Below are positions 63,587 through 64,000 of a DNA stretch of 64,000 nucleotides, in pieces. Origin of the DNA: Natronococcus sp. AD-5. Its GTDB lineage: Archaea > Halobacteriota > Halobacteria > Halobacteriales > Natrialbaceae. Every line of letters starts with the position of its first letter. The first letter of the stretch is position 1. Position numbers and translations under genes: made by a program. The stretch spans positions 124,001 to 188,000 of the forward strand of contig NZ_CP132295.1 of the NCBI RefSeq assembly GCF_030734285.1, in the 5' to 3' direction. Below the pieces are notes generated by a model. It did not search any database and was not told where the DNA came from. It was given only the letters and a program-made list of their open reading frames with translations.

Positions 63587-63777
63587 CCCGCACCACTATA
63601 AGAATCTTGAGGCGGTTGAATATCGTGAAACCGCTCGCTTGACAAGGTTAAATGCTTCCTCGACAAATCGGCGTAACTGTGACTTTGGGCGGGTTGTATC
63701 CACTCACGCTACCGGCTGAAATTGCAAGTCTCCAAGGATTTTAGCAGAGCCCCCGCTACAAGAGTAGATGAAATGTT

Positions 63778-64000
63778 CTATGTTCTCTCCGCATTTATTT
63801 CAAAGGGGAATTCATCCATACTTTCCTCGTTAGATTCTGGAAGCAAATATTGTTTCCATTCTCTAGTGTTGGGATCACCATAATTACCAATGTCAGGATG
63901 AGATGCAACATCATCATAGTCCTCTAACCGATCTCTAATGACCGAGCGAGCCCGCTGGCCTTCTATCGTATCTCCGGTAATATCGTCAAGGATTCTCCGT
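63778..64000 (-). CDS. partial gene at the right window edge
   Basis: The C-terminal 73 residues of a minus-strand gene that starts beyond the window: RILDDITGDTIEGQRARSVI, DRLEDYDDVASHPDIGNYGD, PNTREWKQYLLPESNEESMD, stop 63778-63780. It is AT-rich compared with the neighbouring kinase piece. No family recognised. Confidence 0.5.
   Translation of the reverse strand, partial: RRILDDITGDTIEGQRARSVIRDRLEDYDDVASHPDIGNYGDPNTREWKQYLLPESNEESMDEFPFEINAERT

Overview
The window looks like a chromosomal accessory region or megaplasmid segment from a haloarchaeon (Halobacteria). The grounds are acidic proteins, Tat signal peptides, HalOD1 and bacterio-opsin-activator-type HTH proteins, small CPxCG zinc-ribbon proteins, Trh-like Lrp/AsnC and PadR regulators, archaeal TATA boxes close to start codons, and haloarchaeal-type IS6-like and IS200/IS605 insertion sequences. 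Base composition is mixed. Several blocks (about 28.7-29.1, 33.6-35.1, 42.0-42.1 and 48.5-49.7 kb) are clearly more AT-rich than their neighbours, which fits repeated gene acquisition.

Layout. 1-1.1 kb: GC-rich, non-coding. 1.1-3.3 kb: a Tat-exported fusion of a cupredoxin domain with a copper-amine-oxidase-like domain. 3.6-13.7 kb: a catabolic cluster (hydantoinase/oxoprolinase subunits HyuB and HyuA, an acyl-CoA synthetase, and two convergent saccharopine-dehydrogenase-like oxidoreductases) bracketed by broken insertion sequences. 13.8-18.1 kb: a plasmid-like module with an MNT/HEPN toxin-antitoxin pair, four conserved haloarchaeal plasmid-type genes, a winged-helix protein and a truncated tRNA-Gly. 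18.3-23.7 kb: regulatory and small proteins (a frameshifted bacterio-opsin-activator-like gene, two HalOD1 proteins, a DUF7344-like HTH, an Lrp/AsnC regulator, a stand-alone receiver domain) and a 1.6-kb gene-free stretch holding a repeated dyad motif.

24-43.3 kb looks like a defence or conflict island. It holds a CBS-HEPN-like protein, a PD-(D/E)XK nuclease, two tiny coupled ORFs, a Fe-S uracil-DNA-glycosylase-like gene (frameshifted), a DUF429 protein, a PIN-GNAT-reader fusion followed by an ASCH protein, a complete type I restriction-modification operon (HsdM-HsdS-HsdR), a cold-shock-domain protein followed by a tRNase-Z-like protein that has lost metal ligands, and several unrecognised genes. 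43.4-47.1 kb has a decayed nuclease-like gene, a TumE-like/winged-helix pair, a pRiA4b ORF-3-like gene and a frameshifted neighbour.

47.1-53.3 kb contains two copies of an Lrp-type regulator and two PadR-type regulators around DoxX, a pyridoxamine-phosphate-oxidase-like protein, UspA and small HTH genes. 53.3-54.5 kb is a graveyard of catabolic genes (BluB/nitroreductase, isochorismatase, PEP-mutase/isocitrate-lyase pieces). 55.9-60.7 kb has a membrane histidine kinase, an apparently intact IS200/IS605 element with tnpA and tnpB, and a Tat-exported gamma-glutamyltransferase. 61-64 kb is again decayed (TnpB tail, EamA transporter, sugar-kinase tail) with one full-length IS6-like element and a partial gene at the right edge.

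The best places to look for something new are the PIN-GNAT-reader/ASCH pair beside the type I system, and the cold-shock/degenerate tRNase-Z group downstream of it. All functions are inferred from sequence features read by eye; no database search was run.
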